Below, piece after piece: positions 1 through 10,634 of a DNA stretch of 64,000 nt; the first letter of the stretch is position 1, and each line of letters starts with the position of its first letter. The position numbers were made by a program, and so were the translations under genes. The notes under the pieces were generated by a model. That model did not search any database and had not been told where the DNA came from. It worked only from the letters and a program-made list of their open reading frames with translations. This DNA comes from Hyposmocoma kahamanoa (taxonomy: Eukaryota > Arthropoda > Insecta > Lepidoptera > Cosmopterigidae), in assembly GCF_003589595.1 (NCBI RefSeq), contig NW_020654422.1, positions 10,872,269-10,936,268 on the forward strand, given 5' to 3'.

Positions 1-159
1 ATTTAGATGTGAAACGTTACATACTTCTAGTTCCTTTACCGCAGCATAAGGTATACATACGTACATACTTTGAAGGAACTTCGCCATACTGCTTTTCATT
101 TTAAACAGACATTCAATGATCTTTTGCAGACATTATTGTTGAGTTAATTTTAGTTGAGT

Positions 160-490
160 TGTTTTATAAAAATGTCATGTCGTAGGCAGTCGAAAGCCTT
201 TGACAAATCACAAAGATACTACTACACTTTTGGGCTCTATCTAGGTGTTCTAGTATGAAGTACACGATTTTTCTGATCGCAGTTTCTGTGGATCTTCCTG
301 TTTTAAAGTCATATTGGCAGTCTAGCAATTTATTCTTAACTTCTAAAAATGATGTCATTTTTCTTTTCAATATCAAATCGAAAATGTTTGATACAATAGG
401 CAGTACACATATCGATCTGTAATTATTTACGTCGTCTCTCTCGTCTTTCTTATGTAATGGTTTATACGACATACTTTCAACATAGGTAAC
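160..490 (-). pseudogene. Reverse transcriptase fragment, CR1/Jockey-like non-LTR retrotransposon
   Basis: The minus strand encodes a run resembling RT fingers and palm: 'KKDERDDVNNYRSICVLP', then a segment with 'CQYDFKTGRSTETA', then the start of motif A. This order (NYR...LP, QYGFR-like, LSKAFD) is typical of non-LTR RTs of the CR1/Jockey assemblage. Motif A is broken by a single-base frameshift: the DNA near position 190 can be read as DLSKAFD in one frame, while the open frame gives 'CQRLSTAYD'. No methionine start, endonuclease or catalytic FADD/YADD box is visible, so this is a truncated, dead copy. The clade assignment is from memory of motif spacing and is not certain. Confidence 0.75.
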
Positions 491-539
491 GAGATTTATA
501 AAAATAATGGACAACAGTGAAAAACAACCTATATTGACG

Positions 540-745
540 TCGTCGTTTTCGTTCAGTAACATCAACTTTTGAAAGATGTCAACGTCAAATAAGGAAAAAT
601 ACAGGAGACATTTTTTTTTATACGGAATAATAATTTTTTTTTAAATTGACCATTAAAAAATTTTTTTTCCGGGTACTTTTCCTTTATTTTTCCACATTTG
701 ACATTGACACCTGTCAAAAGTTGAAGTTACTGAACAAAAACGATG
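540..745. mobile_element. Small palindromic element (MITE-like)
   Basis: The two ends are an imperfect inverted repeat of about 60 bp. The left arm runs from about 545 to 603 and contains 'cgttcagtaac', 'tcaacttttga' and 'ggaaaaata'. The right arm, about 683-742, is its near reverse complement ('gttactgaac', 'tcaaaagttga', 'tatttttcc'). The centre is poly-A/T rich and non-coding. It abuts the RT fragment on its left. Size and foldback form fit a MITE; no convincing target-site duplication was found, so the exact ends are approximate. Confidence 0.55.
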
Positions 746-1612
746 GAGCCAACAAGAGGTGTGGTGGTGGGTGGTGTGGTTGTTAAAGTTTTTTCGCTGT
801 TGTGAAATCGATTTAAATCTTATTTTTCTATATTGTGGCTTTTATTATTTTATGTATATTCCTTTGGGGAAATAGTGTGAATGCACGAGAAGTATTTATA
901 ATTAAAAAAAGTGCATCCGTATTCTCGCTCATATAAAGAGTACCTACTGAGAGCTGCAAACCGTATTTCAAACAATTTAAAATCTTAACTTTAGTTTCCA
1001 TTTATATTCTCGAGATTTGTCCGAAATTTATAAAACAGCACCCTGACTTCTACACCAATCTTGACGACCTGCCACAAGGACATACTTTTAGATCACGCAA
1101 TAGATTGCTTCTGCCACAATCTCAGCTATAGTTACACCACTCAATGCCGGTAAAGATATTCAACGGTCTCCTGCCAATCATTAAGAACGAGAAAAATATT
1201 CACTCTTTCTTATAAATTGAAATTATACCTATTTAATAAATGTTTTTACAATTTAAGTGAATACTTTAATGACAAAATATAATGTAATAAATTTAAATTT
1301 ATACACAATAAATAAATCTTGAATTATGTTGTATAATATATTTATATTATTGTAATTTAATTTAATCGGAATTTTCTGAGTGACATACTTTTATTATACA
1401 TATATTGATAGTGAACAATTAAAGTGACTAAACTAATCCTCGGCCTGCCGCTGCTCTTGTTGTTATCCCTAAGACAGGGCTCATTATGTGTAACATTATT
1501 TTAATTTTAAGACCTTATGTACCATATAAAGACACTAAATATATTGAGTATGGCTATACAAGTTTATTTTATAATGACGCTAAATAAAACTCCAAAATAT
1601 ATTTTTAAACGT
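746..1612. other. AT-rich stretch without recognised genes
   Basis: No open frame of note. A GT-rich patch (about 759-782, GTGGTGGTGGGTGG-type) follows the palindromic element. The rest is AT-rich DNA with no motif I recognise. Confidence 0.6.
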
Positions 1613-1820
1613 TTAACCTTAGAATAATAACGCATAGAATGATAGTTTCATATCAAACGAACTGTCACAAGTGAGGCAAAAACCAAATTCATGTAGGCGT
1701 AAGCAACTTGTAACTACGCTCGTCGGCACGCACACAAATATACAAATAATGATGCCATGGAATAACATTTCCCTCAAAAGTGGGGAAATTGTATCTTGCT
1801 TAACTCATCATTAAGTTAAA

Positions 1821-1943
1821 GGTGCCTACAGATTTGCCCGACATTGTCGATCAGGTGCCTATAGATGTGCTCGATTTAGTCGATCGCTACTGTCGATCGA
1901 CAATGTCGATCAGGTGCCTACAGATATGCTCGGTTTTGTCGAT
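1821..1943 (+). repeat. Subterminal short repeats 'ggtgcctayagat...gtcgat'
   Basis: Three tandem-like copies of a 35-60 bp unit beginning 'ggtgcctacagat' or 'ggtgcctatagat' start at 1821, 1854 and 1913. Each is followed by 'tgcycga/tgctcg' and 'gtcgat'. The palindromic 'cgacattgtcg / cgacaatgtcg' core makes the block self-complementary. It lies inside the left part of the candidate transposon. Confidence 0.6.
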
Positions 1944-1954
1944 GAAAAACGAAT

Positions 1955-2355
1955 ATAGCACTTATTTGTAAATCCAAGATGGCGGACACGATTTTTCAAA
2001 ATATGCTATATAGGTATCCTTTTCGAGGTATTTGGGGATGCTCATTACGAACATGGCACTCATTTCTAAATCCAAGATGGCGGACACGAGTTTTCAAATA
2101 AATGCAATATGGGTATCATTTTCGAGGTACTTGGGGGGTGCTCATTACGAATATGGCACTCATTTCTAAATCCAAGATGGCGGGCACGATTTTTTCAAAA
2201 AAATGCTATGTGGGTATCATTTTCGAGGTATTTGGGGATGCTCAATGTAAATACGGCACTATTTGTAAATCCAAGATGGCGGGCACGATTTTTCAAATAA
2301 TGGCAAGTTGGGTATCGTTTTCGAGGTATTTGGGGGTGCTCATTACGAATATTGC
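1955..2355 (+). repeat. ~100-bp minisatellite, four tandem copies
   Basis: Four head-to-tail copies with a period of about 98-101 bp. Each contains 'aaatccaagatggcgg', 'cacga.tttttcaaa', 'gggtatcattttcgaggta' and 'tttggggatgctcattacga'. The copies start near 1969, 2068, 2168 and 2268 as judged by the 'tccaagatgg' anchor. The apparent open frames here arise from the repeat and are not genes. Satellite arrays inside a DNA transposon are known from several insect element families. Confidence 0.85.
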
Positions 2356-2365
2356 TTTTGTTTGA

Positions 2366-2495
2366 ACTGTCGTGTTTGCCATCTTGGATTTAGAAATGAG
2401 TGCCATATTTGTATTGAACATTCCCAAACATCTCGAAAACCCAACTTGCCATTACTCGAAAAATCGCGCCCGCCATCTTGGATTTAGAAATAAGT
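2366..2495 (-). repeat. Inverted unit of the same minisatellite, split by the RTE insertion
   Basis: The same unit appears in reverse orientation ('gccatcttggatttagaaatgagtgccat' type, overlapping two unit boundaries at about 2377 and 2473). The array and this inverted part make a foldback. The unit continues after the nested retrotransposon at 4770 ('gccatattcgaaa'), showing that the RTE landed inside it. Confidence 0.75.
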
Positions 2496-4754
2496 CTCTC
2501 TCTCTCATCTTAGCGTTGTCCCGGTTGCGTCCTCAGCAGGGTTGCTGCGGAGCCCGGGGTCCGCTTTCCTACTCTTTCTCCTCCACTTTGCACGGTCTTC
2601 GGCATCCTTAGTGGTGAGACCATTGGCACGCATATCACCCTTGGCGACGTCAAGCCAGCACTTCTTGGGTCTGCCCCTTCTACCGGGGCCCGGCGGAGGT
2701 GGCATAGCCAGACATTTGTTTCCCACGTAGCAAGCCGGTTTCCGTAAGATGTGGCCGTACCAACGTAGGCGGCTTTCTTGCAGTTTATCTGCAATGTCAC
2801 GGACATGAAGGCTGCCGCGGATGCGGGAGTTTCTGACACGGTCTTTCCGTGAAACTCCACACATCCAGCGCAGCATCTTCATTTCCGTGACACGCAGCTC
2901 CTGCTTATGACGCTCAAGTACGGGCCACGTTTCACTGCCATATAAAAGGACAGGCCTAATGATGGATTTATAGACCTGTCCTTTCAGCTTAACCGGCATC
3001 TTGGGGTCACAAATTACACCAGTCACCTCACGCCACTTTGCCCAAGCGGCTGCGATTCGGGCTCTGACGTCGCAGTCGATGTCTCCGGACGCGCTAAGTA
3101 CAGATCCCAAGTATTTAAACTGGCCCGTAGGCTCGACCGCGTCTTCGCCTATGCGTACGGGTAGGGGATCTGTAGCGTTGCAGACCATGTACTCAGTCTT
3201 CGCCACATTTAGTCTCAAACCGCCGTTCTCAAGCGACTCCTTCCACACATTCACTCGTCGTACCAGTCTCCCTCTATCCGCATCCGCCAGCGCGATATCG
3301 TCAGCGTACATAAGCATCCACGGGGGTTGCTCATGCGTGTCTCGGATGGAGCTTGAGACCTCGTCTAATATCACGCTGAACAGATAGGGACTGAGAACTG
3401 AGCCCTGGTGAACTCCGACTGTGACAGGGAAGGGTTTAGTGTCACCAACAGCAGTCCTAACCATGGATTCGGAAACGCGGTACATGTCTCGGATGATGTC
3501 AATATAAGCTTCTGGTACCCCTTTGGATCTCAGTGCCCACCAGATCATTACACGGGGGATACAGTCGAAGGCCTTCTGCATGTCAAGAAACATGAAATGC
3601 AGAGGCGTATTCTTCAATCTGTATTTCTCCATGATGACCCTTAGGGCAAAAACAGGATCCATGGTCCCAAGACCAGGCCGAAACCCATATTGACCCTCCG
3701 AGACAGCACTCTCCTGTCGGATCCGAGAGTCTATTATACGCTCGAAGAGCTTCATGGTGTGGGACATGACCTTTATGCCCCGATAATCGCCACACTCCTG
3801 CACCGATCCCTTCCCTTTGAAGACTGGAGTGATAATACTCAGTCTCCACTGGTTAGGGATTTTACCGGTGAGGAGCACGCGATTAAAGAGGCCGGTAAGG
3901 ATGCCCACACCACGGGGACCCATTGCCTTCCAGGCCTCGATGGGAACCCCATCGGCTCCGACAGCTTTCCGATTCTTCATGCGACGAAGAGCTAAGTGGA
4001 CTTCCTCAGGCGTTACCGGTCGCACTAGTCCCTGATTCGGAGGGAGGACCGGTGGCTGCACCTCTCTGTGCTGCTGATTCAGCAGCTCGTGGAAATATGA
4101 GCGCCATCTCTCCTTCACCGCGTCGACCTCGCATATAAGGTTGCCATGAGGGTCTTTAATGCAGCGACACTTGGAAATATCTTGTGCCGCTAAGACCCTC
4201 GAACGTGCCAGCTTAAAGATAAGCTTCTGCCCCTCAGACGATTCCAACTTGTCATACAACGGCTGCAAGTGGTCCCGTCTGGCTCTGGCTACAGCTTTCT
4301 TAGCGGCACGTTTGGCATCCCTATATGCGTCGCGGTCTTCAGAAGATTCGGACGCTTGCCACGTTTTGAAGAGGGCTTTCTTCACCCTCACCTCCCTCTG
4401 AACTGTGTCGTTCCACCACCAAGTTTCTTTGTCACATTTGCGACCACCCTTGGACAAGCCCAGCACCGCTTTCGCCGCCTCAGATATGGCAGCCTGAATG
4501 TCCCAGTGGTTCTGGACTAGATCACCTTCAGTGTCGGCGCATTTATCGCCGATCGCTGAGATGAACTCCTGGGACGTGGTACTATCAAGCCGCCACCATC
4601 TGATTTGGCGTCGGCAGCGCTCAGCGGGCTTGTCGGCCGGCTTTACGCAGAGATCCATGACAAGAAGACGGTGTTGCGCAGTGAGACTCTCACCTGGTAT
4701 GACCTTGCAGTTGGCCACTTTGCTGATATGGTGTCTCCTGGTGAGTAGGAAATC
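2496..4754 (-). mobile_element. RTE-clade non-LTR retrotransposon, 5'-truncated
   Basis: The 2.26-kb insertion is flanked by a perfect 15-bp target-site duplication, gatttagaaataagt, at 2481-2495 and 4755-4769. The coding strand is minus. Its 3' end is a short 'tgagagagagac' tail directly after the stop codon, not polyA, as is usual in RTE elements, which end in short simple repeats. The 5' end is cut in the endonuclease domain, the common outcome of incomplete reverse transcription. It interrupts the inverted minisatellite unit, so it is younger than the array. Confidence 0.9.
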
Positions 4755-4756
4755 GA
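2505..4756 (-). CDS. RTE endonuclease/reverse transcriptase, N-terminally truncated
   Basis: An uninterrupted frame of about 750 codons. There is no genuine start: the frame is open to the insertion junction, and the codon at 4718 sometimes taken as a start is GTG. The first residues, 'IDFLLTRR' and then 'QHRLLVMDL', are the end of an APE-type endonuclease (IDF and the SDH-like histidine). Counting from 4718, the RT core holds 'RMKNRKAVGADGVP' (fingers), 'FLDMQKAFD' with the first catalytic Asp near residue 379, 'GVHQGSVLSPYLF' (motif B) and 'MYADDIAL' with the Asp pair near residues 472-473. The C-terminal part ends with the 'GRRGRPKKCW' and 'DRAKWRR' segments typical of RTE. RTE proteins are normally about 1,000 residues, so roughly the first quarter is missing. 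All visible RT residues are intact, but the element has no promoter and most of its endonuclease is lost. Confidence 0.88.
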
Positions 4757-4769
4757 TTTAGAAATAAGT

Positions 4770-5548
4770 GCCATATTCGAAACCTAAAACCGAAAATGCC
4801 ATAAGCAAACATTAAAGAAAATAACTGTTAAAATAGATTAAAAAACCCCTAAGAATGCTCCCCTTTTAAGAAAATAAAATATTTCAATATAAAATATTTC
4901 GCTTGAGTTACGAAAAGAAAGACATATAATAAGCTATCAAAGTTGTACTGGTGGTGCCAACACTATAGTAGAAACAAATATATACTGTAAATTTGTTGCA
5001 ATATGTGCTCCAATTCAAATAAAATTAAAATAAATAATTATTCAATAAAGCATGAACGCAGAGCCGTTAAAAGTATTATAAAATAATGAAGTGTCCCAAT
5101 CACTTACAGGAGTTAACGAAAACATTTAATGTTTATTCAAGTAAATATTAGTTCAAGATGCGCAAATAAATCGAAATTACAGGCACCACTAAAATTTACG
5201 TAATATAATTATTTTGATACAGAATAGCAAAATGGGGAGAAAAAAAATTCGTTACTTTGCAACACTTTCGTATCTTGTTGCCGCGAAATTATTTTTCTGT
5301 TTTAGTGAATAATTACATAAAAATATGAGTTGAAACGCATTACTTACTTGTGGAATGTGATGTTAGTGTCTATTTTATGTTTGTCTGTTCTATTTTTACA
5401 CCCATTTACCGCACATTTCGTCATTTTTAGCAAAAAATTTTGGAGCTGTTCGCGGTGCAATTTGACCTTGAGCACTAACAGCCCGCGCGCTCCTGGGAGC
5501 CCGTTGGGAAGCCTTTAACTTGCCTCACTTAGCGTGTGCGGGCTAGGT
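4770..5548. other. Right part of the candidate transposon, non-coding
   Basis: AT-rich DNA between the RTE and the right inverted repeat. It begins with a remnant of the minisatellite unit and ends in a GC-richer patch (about 5450-5545) before the inverted repeat. A short frame at 5330-5518 lacks an ATG and looks random. Confidence 0.5.
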
Positions 5549-5577
5549 TTCTATGCGTTATTATTCTAAGCGTTTAA

Positions 5578-7328
5578 CGTGAAAGGCGAAGGTTCACATT
5601 CGAAATTACATTTTTCCAATTTTTAAAATTTTTCAAATTTTTCGGAGAATTTTCCATTTTCGAAAAATTACCCAACATTAGACAGTCGTCATAAGTATTC
5701 TGGTTAGCATTCCGTTTCACGGTATAAACAGCAGTGATGATATTATTGGTATTATGACGAAGTCGATGAGCGGAAAAGAGATAGCAGCAGCAAGTAAGTA
5801 TGATGGCTTAGATCATTGCCTTACAATTATATGGACGATGGGTCCGCGCTAAAAAGTGTCCGAACTTATAGGGCGTTAAAATCGTATACAGAGCGTTATT
5901 TATATACAAAATTAGACAGTACTGCGATGACATTACAATTTAAATTCAACGTTTTAGCTCTTTCATATTCCTTTACATGTCACTACGTTTAAATAGATTG
6001 ACGTGAGACATTTTTTCGTGGTTTTTGTATTAGACCCGTCGGCGATTTATTTGTAAGTCAATGGCTTAGATGGAATTTATTTTATCACTTTCCAGTGGAG
6101 TATGGCTAATTAGACAAATTAGAAAGATATGTATAGTAGGACTTATTACGGCCTCACTTGCAGCTTATGTAGAAATAATGTAGTTTAATTTCTATATCGT
6201 AATAATTTCTATAATATACTATATTATACGTCTCGACTCGAAAAAGACGCAGTTTCCGATCGGGAGAGGCAATCTAAATCAAGCTGCATTATCCAAATAT
6301 TTTAAAATGGTCGATAAAACTTAAAACTTGCTCCCTGAAAAAATCTACGAAATGTCCCCCTTGCTACAAAACACCGAAGATATCCATCATGCTGTAGCAG
6401 ATGCTCATGCCAAAAAGGTTAATATTCTGGACTGGATTGAGATTGCAGCCATGTCGAATGTGGGTTTGGTGGGTTTTTTGTTTTTTTTTTATAATTTTTT
6501 TATTAAATATTTAAGCTGTTACATAAAGTTCTTTGTTATAAACTAAAACACATTACTTGTTAAAAGTTGTCCCCTTTCCCGGGTCGTGACTATTTGATAT
6601 CAGTCCCCGGGGAAAGAGAACAGGGGGAAGAGTAAAGAATGTACACAGAATGAAAGAAGATTTTGACAGGAAAGAAAGGAAAGGGTTCGGTGGGTTTGTC
6701 TTCATTCTCCATTTTTGCTTCAAAATCACGCCGGGGACATCACTGTAGCGGATGCCCGGAGGATTGTTAATTGCGAGCTAGTCACCGTCCGTTTCACTTC
6801 TCCGACAACCCTCCGAGCATCCACTACAATACACCACCGTCATACTATTACCTACAACATCATAATATTGTATCATTGGGATCCGCAGGTGGATATCTGC
6901 GGGCTGATTTTGATTCAAAGCCTCGAAATCAGATCGGTTTCTGAGTGAGAAGATGAACCTGATTCCTACTATATCTTTCTAATTTGTGAGTTAAATCAAC
7001 TATTGTTCCGATTTGAAATGTCAAAAGTTTTCGATTGGCCATCTAATTCTAATTCTAATTTAGGCACCTGTCGTCCGCCGCATATGAACTGAATGATCTC
7101 TGGTGATCAATTATTAAGGTGGAAAAGAACAAAAAATTATTTGTAAGTATTTGTATTTGCACTTTGTAATTTGGATCGATATTTTTGTAAGGACCGCGTC
7201 TTGAGTATAAACTTAACAACAGGTCGCTTCTTGGCCTTAAGAACAAAATGTGGAAAACCTATACAAGTTGTTTTTAACTGATGTAAAACACAATTTTACG
7301 ACAAAGAATTAAGACAAATTATTTATTA
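5578..7328. other. Non-coding stretch, possible retroelement tail
   Basis: No gene recognised. A 70-codon frame at about 6328-6546 has no ATG at its beginning and ends in low-complexity Phe/Tyr codons. From 6565 to 6960 the DNA is less AT-rich and holds a purine-rich run (6600-6680) and a small hairpin, CCGCAG 6883-6888 with CTGCGG 6897-6902. This could be a retroelement 3' region, but I cannot name it. Confidence 0.4.
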
Positions 7329-7560
7329 ACCGACTTTAAAAAAGGAGGGGTCCTTACTTCAACTTATACGTATTTACACCGACATTTGTGAATTAATTTC
7401 GATGATCTTCAATAGTGGTCATATTCAAGTTTGAAGGAAAAATTCCACCTTTAAGGATGACAATTGTGGCATGAATCCGATTTATTGAATTTTACTCCCT
7501 TTCCGTTTACCGATTCCAATAAAACTTGGTACATAGATGTACGTCGTTTCAACTAAAATA
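7329..7560 (+). repeat. Interspersed repeat, 'ccgacttyaaaaaaggagg' family, copy 1
   Basis: Starts with 'accgactttaaaaaaggagg' and contains 'cgacatttgtgaa', 'ttccacctttaaggatg', 'atgaatccgatttattgaat' and 'aataaaacttggtacatagatgta'. The same blocks in the same order occur at 22873-23130, and partly reversed at 20430-20508 and 23690-23860. The family is dispersed and non-coding. My recollection is that this block is common in butterfly and moth genomes, but I do not know its element class. Confidence 0.8.
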
Positions 7561-9250
7561 AAATGTTATGGTGACCTAGAGCTCATCAGATGATGAAAAT
7601 GTCAGACAAATAAGAGGAACTTCTCAACAGTGTACTGCAGCTACCTTGTGTTTTTGCTCATATGATTGGTTTTGACGAGGAACCTCCATATTATGCAGTT
7701 TATCGTTGATCGCGGTAACGAACACAGCGAAAGCGGATAAGCAAACCTTTGAGGAATTAAATAGTTATAATTATTTTTACATTAGAGCATGTAAACCCAT
7801 GCATCATACGGACAAGATATCACACATGTTGTATACATTTCTTTGCCTATTCTTCTTGTGCCTGTTCACAATTTACTGATTGTACTTTGTTGAGATTTGG
7901 TGGATTTAGTTTAGAAGGATTTGCGTACCTATAGGTGCTGATTACGCACATTACAATAACAAAGCTGAATCATTGTCATTTGTAATGTAAAAGTTTTTGT
8001 TTTCCTACCCCGGTAGGAGACAGGTAGGTGTGATAATATGTATGTATTTATAAATATAAGTTTCGTAAGATTTTGGATTTGTCAATCTGATAATATTATC
8101 CAAAAACTAAGTACCCATATCGTCATTTTTGTATACAATGTACGTATCTGCCACCACAGATTCTCCCTGGGAAATTTACTTTTTACTATCCCTGCAAGTA
8201 TAATATCATTGATCCTTAGTGAGAAAATGTAATAAGGAACTTAAGAAATGATAAAAGATATCAGATGTAATCCGATTATTGATTTTATGAAGAAAAATGT
8301 ACAATCGTACATACAAAAAATAAAATAGCGTAAAAAGTGGTCTCTCACAGCAATGTTGTGTCATAAGCGTAAAACTTTTTTCGCTCGCCGTCGGCGAATC
8401 ATAAAAGCTTTTGTGACAAAAGTTCGACATTCGGCAGCCGTTTGTTGTTGGATAAAGAATCTCGAGTTCTGTTTTGATTGTTTGATAGCAAAAATAGTAG
8501 ATTTCGTACTTGTATGAAATTGTCGTATCATTTATAAAAAAAAGGAGGACAGTTGTTTAACGTGATACGTACTATGTGTTGTAATGACAAGCAAAAGTTG
8601 TGTTAACACAAACGTTTTACGGTTTTTATCTCTCTCGTGTTACAATTACTTGCAAATCTTATTTTCGTTTAATTCTTTGACGTGAATGGTAACTGGTGGT
8701 ACCTACTGGTTTATTTTGTTACGAATATCAAATTTTCCCACACGTTATAAATAATAGGTAGAAAAAGAAAGCTAACTCAAAGAATTAAATATATAAATAT
8801 GGTTAATTGAGTCACACTGTTGTGAAATTATAGCCAAACAATTATCACTAATGAAATAATAAACCATCACAAAAAGCACTTTATTTTTTTTTTGTAGGGA
8901 AAGGCAAATCGCAGAAAAAAATGTGGTGAAAGGACAATAACCTATAAACATCTGAGTTTATGGGACCATTGAAAACTATAAGTCTTTGAAATTCGTTTGT
9001 GAGATGTTCGGCAGGACCGGACTATTAATTTGCTCTAGATTTATGTGTTTTATAGGGCGAGTTTATAAATGTCGCACTTTTATACGCCTTCAGACGTTTA
9101 CTGATTAATAAAGCTGGTGGAAATGCGGAAGATGCTAACGATGGCTCTTCCTAGAAACGTCACATTCGAATCTAAGAGTGCTTTTTATAGACCTTTTTTA
9201 GGACACTAAGGTAGAAGTAATTATTAAGAAGTAGATGAAGAACTAATTAA
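7561..9250. other. AT-rich non-coding stretch
   Basis: No open frame above background and no repeat shared with the rest of the window. Several short pieces around 8300-8450 are slightly GC-richer but show no consistent frame. Confidence 0.5.
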
Positions 9251-9300
9251 CGTCCTTGTTGTTTGTGTTTATAAGTATATAGCCACAAACAACAAGGACG
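9251..9300. repeat. Perfect 17-bp hairpin
   Basis: The arm cgtccttgttgtttgtg (9251-9267) is the exact reverse complement of 9284-9300, with a 16-nt AT-rich loop. Similarity outside the arms is weak ('taatta' against 'tagtta'). It could be a small transposon remnant or an RNA hairpin; the sequence alone does not decide. Confidence 0.8.
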
Positions 9301-10203
9301 TAGTTAGTTATTTCACTACATCTGTAGTTAAATAATTAGGTAATTAGTAGTAGTTTGTTGCTTGCTAAAATGTTATAACACCGAAATTTGTGTAAGTAGG
9401 TATAAATATACATATAAATTTGACTGTTAAAAACTTTAAACAAAAGCCTAACCATCCGCATGCCAACTCGTCCGTTTCGATATCCTTTTGGAATAACAAT
9501 GCGCGGAATGTACGACTTCCACAAACCATCGTCTCAGGGACCTCTTGGAGTGAAGGAAGTAATCGACCTCACTGTGTTATTCAAATGCTATGAATGTTAG
9601 CAGGATAAAACAGGGCTTAAGGTGTGGTGGGTAGTATATTACAAGTATAGTAAGTGCTAACAGTCCCTGCGTGTCCGTATCCGAGAGCGGAATAAGAAAC
9701 AGCTTTACTGTTAACTTCATTGTTCGAGGAACACACAAAACAATGTATTTCTGCCCAATAAGGTGGTGCGATTATGTCAACGAGTGTGTTTTGTTTTTAA
9801 ATAATGACATGCGCCGCGCATTACATGAATAGCAAAAGGAGTCGATGTGCTTTAAGCATCATAAATAGGAATTTCAGATCCGGGTGCCTGTTCTTTTTTA
9901 GCCTTTAGGATGCATATAAATCTTAGAATATGTTGGTAAACACAGCTTGTCCACTGTGCAAACCGATCGGTACTTTACGCGTTTTGCTCCTAAATACCTA
10001 AGCAGATGTAAGTATAGTAATGATGACGTTGTAGAAGATCACGCCTGGGAAGATAAATACCTGATATTACGTATGTCCTTATAAGAAAACGGCTATAATA
10101 CATAGTTAAGGAAAGTAAGCTTGTTAGTTCAAGTTAATTCTTAAGTGAAATTATGTAATGTAACAATAACGTGGGACCAACTGACACTATTTTATGTTTG
10201 CAG
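9301..10203. other. Non-coding stretch before the candidate exon
   Basis: AT-rich, no gene. If 10204-10345 is a terminal exon, this stretch would belong to the intron before it. Confidence 0.4.
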
Positions 10204-10345
10204 TGTAGGAGCGGGTTGCGTCAACGGAAAGGTTGCTGTGGCGGCGGCGGCGGTGGTTACATCAGGCTATGCTGTGCCCCCGCAGTTACCCAACGCGGGG
10301 TCTAGCCAACCCAACCCTATGTATGACTCTTCCTATTTGCCCTAA
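10204..10345 (+). CDS. Candidate terminal coding exon of an unknown gene
   Basis: A GC-rich 142-bp island in AT-rich DNA, directly after a splice-acceptor-like 'ttttatgtttgcag' (AG at 10202-10203). Reading with one leading base (the last base of a split codon), the frame encodes about 46 residues: VGAGCVNGKVAVAAAAVV, then a Pro/Gly/Ser/Tyr-rich end finishing 'NPMYDSSYLP' and TAA. Third codon positions are mostly G or C, unlike the surroundings. No polyA signal was identified with confidence downstream, and the foldback element begins about 110 bp later. I do not recognise the protein. It could be the cytoplasmic end of a membrane protein or a chance open frame through a GGC repeat. Confidence 0.4.
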
Positions 10346-10557
10346 AGTGATCACTGAAGTACCTATTTTAGATTTTTTGGTAAGTAGGTATTAATTAACA
10401 CGAAAAGGATAAATGTCAATTATTAATATAGGTATTTGAATTATATTATTTAAATTAAATTTTTATTGAATTGATATTCAATTATTTTTTGTGAAATTAC
10501 TCCACTAGTTTGTTATAATTATTAATACAAAGATCGAACACTCAGAAAAAATTCCTT

Positions 10558-10634
10558 CGATCCGGTCGGATTCGAACCGATGTCTTCTTGCATACCGTGC
10601 CAGACGCTATACCTACCAACTAAGCCACGGAACG
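10558..10634 (-). other. tRNA-like cassette (minus strand, with a 4-nt insertion)
   Basis: Box A TGGCTTAGTTGG and box B GGTTCGAATCC are both present. The acceptor 5' strand CGTTCCG can pair with CGGATCG at the other end at six of seven positions, and the T arm (GTCGG/CCGAC) is perfect. The anticodon arm is irregular. An extra 4 nt lies in the D arm, so this copy is 77 nt, not 73. It is probably not a functional tRNA. Confidence 0.7.

Larger units (their letters stand above)
1613..5577. mobile_element. Candidate inverted-repeat DNA transposon with a nested RTE
   Basis: A 21-bp sequence at 1619-1639 (core TAGAATAATAACGCATAGA) recurs as a perfect inverted copy at 5549-5569. Each copy lies close to a TTAA (1613-1616 and 5574-5577). 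Further in, 'aagtgaggca' at 1669-1678 is inverted as 'tgcctcactt' at 5521-5530. The paired signals suggest the ends of one element, about 3.96 kb, or about 1.7 kb once the nested retrotransposon (2496-4754 plus one TSD copy) is removed. TTAA at both ends recalls piggyBac-type elements, but the bases between TTAA and the repeat differ at the two ends and there is no transposase. It would be non-autonomous. The superfamily is an inference. Confidence 0.5.

Noticed and set aside
1821..2355. CRISPR-like array
   Set aside because: Units are directly adjacent without unique spacers and the context is eukaryotic.
2102..2365. Open frames of 60-90 codons
   Set aside because: They lie in the minisatellite and repeat the same peptide each unit; no codon bias.
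3001..4761. Plus-strand frames within 2.5-4.7 kb and 39.9-42.1 kb
   Set aside because: Antisense to the open RTE reverse transcriptase frames.
6328..6546. Small gene with hydrophobic end
   Set aside because: No ATG at the frame start, ends in low-complexity T-rich DNA, no motif.
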